Shown: positions 47,346 through 48,621 of the stretch, piece by piece
How positions within the stretch are numbered: position 1 is the first letter of the stretch
Layout: every line of letters begins with the position of its first letter
Virus record (IMG/VR): IMGVR_UViG_3300017708_001831
Coordinates: 1-48,621 of that record
Length of the DNA: 48,621 nt
Strand: one strand, 5' to 3'
DNA from: a virus
Made by a program: the position numbers and the translations under genes
Notes under the pieces: model-generated
What the model was told of the DNA's origin: nothing
Seen by the model: only the letters and a program-made list of their open reading frames with translations
Databases searched by the model: none

Positions 47346-48152
47346 ATGTCTGCCACAAAACCCGCTTCTAAAACAGAACTAAAAAACTATGCTCTTCGTA
47401 GATTAGGTTTTCCTGCAATTGACATCAACGTGTGTGATGAGCAACTGGATGATCTGATTGAAGAAGCAATTGATTACTATCAAGAGTATGCATATAACGG
47501 CAGTTATAAGGCATTCGTCAAGATTGAAGTAACTGATGCAATTAAGACTGCTGCACAAACAGGCAGTGCTTTAGGTTCTACTGATTGGACAGAAGGGAAT
47601 GAATATGTATCACTTCCTCCTGGAGTGTTGGCAGTTAATCATGCCTATACTCAAATTGGTGCTGCTAGTGTAACTCCTGGTAATATTTTTAATATCAAGT
47701 ATCAGATTTTCTTGAATGATATCTATGCAATGACGCATGGACATATTCTACATTACTTTATGACCTCTCAGTATCTTGAGACTCTTGATTTTGTTACTAA
47801 CTCTGATAGAAATCGCAGAGTCAGATTTAATGAATATCAAGGAAGACTTTACCTGGATTTTGATTGGGCAACTCTTCAATCAGGTGACAAGATAGTAGTG
47901 GAAGTTTTGATGCGTCAAGATCCTGATGTTTACACTGCAATGTATAATGATGCCTGGTTGAAAGATTATGTGGAGGCATTATTCCAACAGCAATGGGGTC
48001 GCAACCTCAGTAAGTATGATGGTATTCAGATGCTAGGTGGTGTGACTCTGAATGGTCGCCAGATTCTTGAAGATGGTAGTCAGTTTAAGAAAGACCTAGA
48101 AGAAACTATTCGTAGCACATACGAACTCCCACCAATGGATTTAATCGGTTGA
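47346..48152 (+). CDS. 13: Neck protein gp13
   Basis: The 268-residue product (T4 gp13: 309) starts SKTELKNYALRRLGFPAIDI, then DLIEEAIDYYQEYAYNGSYK, the standard opening of gp13 in T4-like marine phages. Further family-like segments are YEYVSLPPGVLAVNHAY-like (here EYVSLPPGVLAVNHAYTQIG), NDIYAMTHGHILHYFMTSQY and KDYVEALFQQQWGRNLSKYD, followed by GVTLNGRQILEDG. gp13 with gp14 forms the neck ring that closes the filled head and receives the tail. It follows the fibre gene by six bases and is followed one base later by gp14, the same order wac-gp13-gp14 as in T4. Confidence 0.88.
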   Translation: MSATKPASKTELKNYALRRLGFPAIDINVCDEQLDDLIEEAIDYYQEYAYNGSYKAFVKIEVTDAIKTAAQTGSALGSTDWTEGNEYVSLPPGVLAVNHAYTQIGAASVTPGNIFNIKYQIFLNDIYAMTHGHILHYFMTSQYLETLDFVTNSDRNRRVRFNEYQGRLYLDFDWATLQSGDKIVVEVLMRQDPDVYTAMYNDAWLKDYVEALFQQQWGRNLSKYDGIQMLGGVTLNGRQILEDGSQFKKDLEETIRSTYELPPMDLIG

Positions 48153-48153
48153 T

Positions 48154-48621
48154 ATGACTTATAGAAACGATCCCCCAGAAAATTGCATTCAGTCGGACTA
48201 CACTAGTAGTTGCCGACTAAATCTAAATGGTTCTTCCCAGGAACAAATGTTTATGGGAAATCTGATCATCGAGAGTATCGAACTCTATGGTCAAGATATC
48301 TATTATCTACCCAGAACATACGTCAATAAAGACACGATTTTTCAAGAAGTAGAAAGTAGTAATTTCACACAAGCACTTTCCATCAGAGCATATGTTAATA
48401 ATGTAGATGGATGGGAAGGTCAAGGAGAACTTCTAAGTAAGTTTGGTGTCCGTATTGAAGACAAGACTACCTTCATCTTTTCTAGAACTAAATTTACTGA
48501 GAAGGTAGATGATAATGCAGCATTGAATGTAGAGGGTCGTCCTAATGAGGGTGACCTTATTTGGTTTCCAACAACAAAACATTTGTTTGAGATTAAGTTT
48601 GTAGAAGCAGAAAGACCTTTC
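48154..48621 (+). CDS. 14: Neck protein gp14 (5' part, cut by window end)
   Basis: ATG 48154 follows the gp13 stop by one base. The 156 residues present include MGNLIIESIELYGQDIYYLP, then RTYVNKDTIFQEVESSNFTQ, the segment IRAYVNNVDGWEGQGELLSK and FGVRIEDKTTFIFSRTKF, a strong match to the pattern of gp14 in T4-like phages (T4 gp14: 256 residues). About 100 residues are missing beyond the edge. gp14 binds gp13 to form the neck to which tails join. No stop codon occurs in the visible part. Confidence 0.87.
   Translation, partial: MTYRNDPPENCIQSDYTSSCRLNLNGSSQEQMFMGNLIIESIELYGQDIYYLPRTYVNKDTIFQEVESSNFTQALSIRAYVNNVDGWEGQGELLSKFGVRIEDKTTFIFSRTKFTEKVDDNAALNVEGRPNEGDLIWFPTTKHLFEIKFVEAERPF

Noticed and set aside
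1-48621. tRNA genes, insertion sequences, integrase or attachment sites
   Set aside because: No cloverleaf-like segment, transposase, integrase or terminal repeats were seen by eye; nearly all bases are in structural genes. A tRNA search program would be the decisive test for the gaps.

Overview
The window is a piece of the late structural (virion) gene cluster of a tailed phage of the T4-like myovirus group, most like the marine T4-like phages that infect cyanobacteria and other ocean bacteria. Every supported gene is on the + strand, genes are packed with 0-40 base gaps or short overlaps, and the DNA is AT-rich. Recognisable T4-type components come in the expected order: PAAR-like spike tip, gp25, gp6, gp8, a DUF4815-type tail protein, a fibre, and the neck proteins gp13 and gp14 (gp14 runs off the right end). 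Four gaps carry a T4-late-type NATAAATA box. The host cannot be read from this window; a marine cyanobacterial host is likely by family resemblance only.

Layout. (1) 1-340: the tail end of an unrecognised gene, overlapped by a sigma70-type promoter with two perfect consensus hexamers, then a leader full of hairpins. (2) 344-998: three small overlapping genes, including a 56-residue AbrB/MazE-like protein. (3) 988-4181: an 821-residue cysteine-clustered protein, a PAAR-like protein and a 48-residue very basic protein. (4) 4218-25833: gp25, gp6 and then a single 6387-codon gene, 39% of the window, whose product is a mosaic of repeat blocks, an altered YHYH domain, an EF-hand loop, a probable beta-propeller, three LamG-like domains, four helical repeats and a carbohydrate-binding-like domain, built around blocks that I recognise from marine T4-like tail proteins. 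(5) 25873-31694: two further virion proteins, both with a cupredoxin-like domain that keeps all four type 1 copper ligands. (6) 31734-41006: gp8, a 2425-residue DUF4815-type protein with an arginine-rich insert, and two small coiled-coil proteins, closed by a good intrinsic terminator. (7) 41085-48621: a 2084-residue repetitive fibre behind its own late promoter, then gp13 and partial gp14.

Together these genes would build the baseplate (PAAR tip, gp25, gp6, gp8), its large peripheral and fibre-like attachments (the 6387-, 406-, 1531-, 2425- and 2084-residue proteins) and the head-tail neck (gp13, gp14). Two things stand out most: a short beta-rich 'G-x-G-Y' repeat that recurs in at least six separate virion genes, and paired amicyanin-type copper sites in neighbouring tail proteins. 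All domain names were assigned by eye from motifs and were not confirmed by searches.
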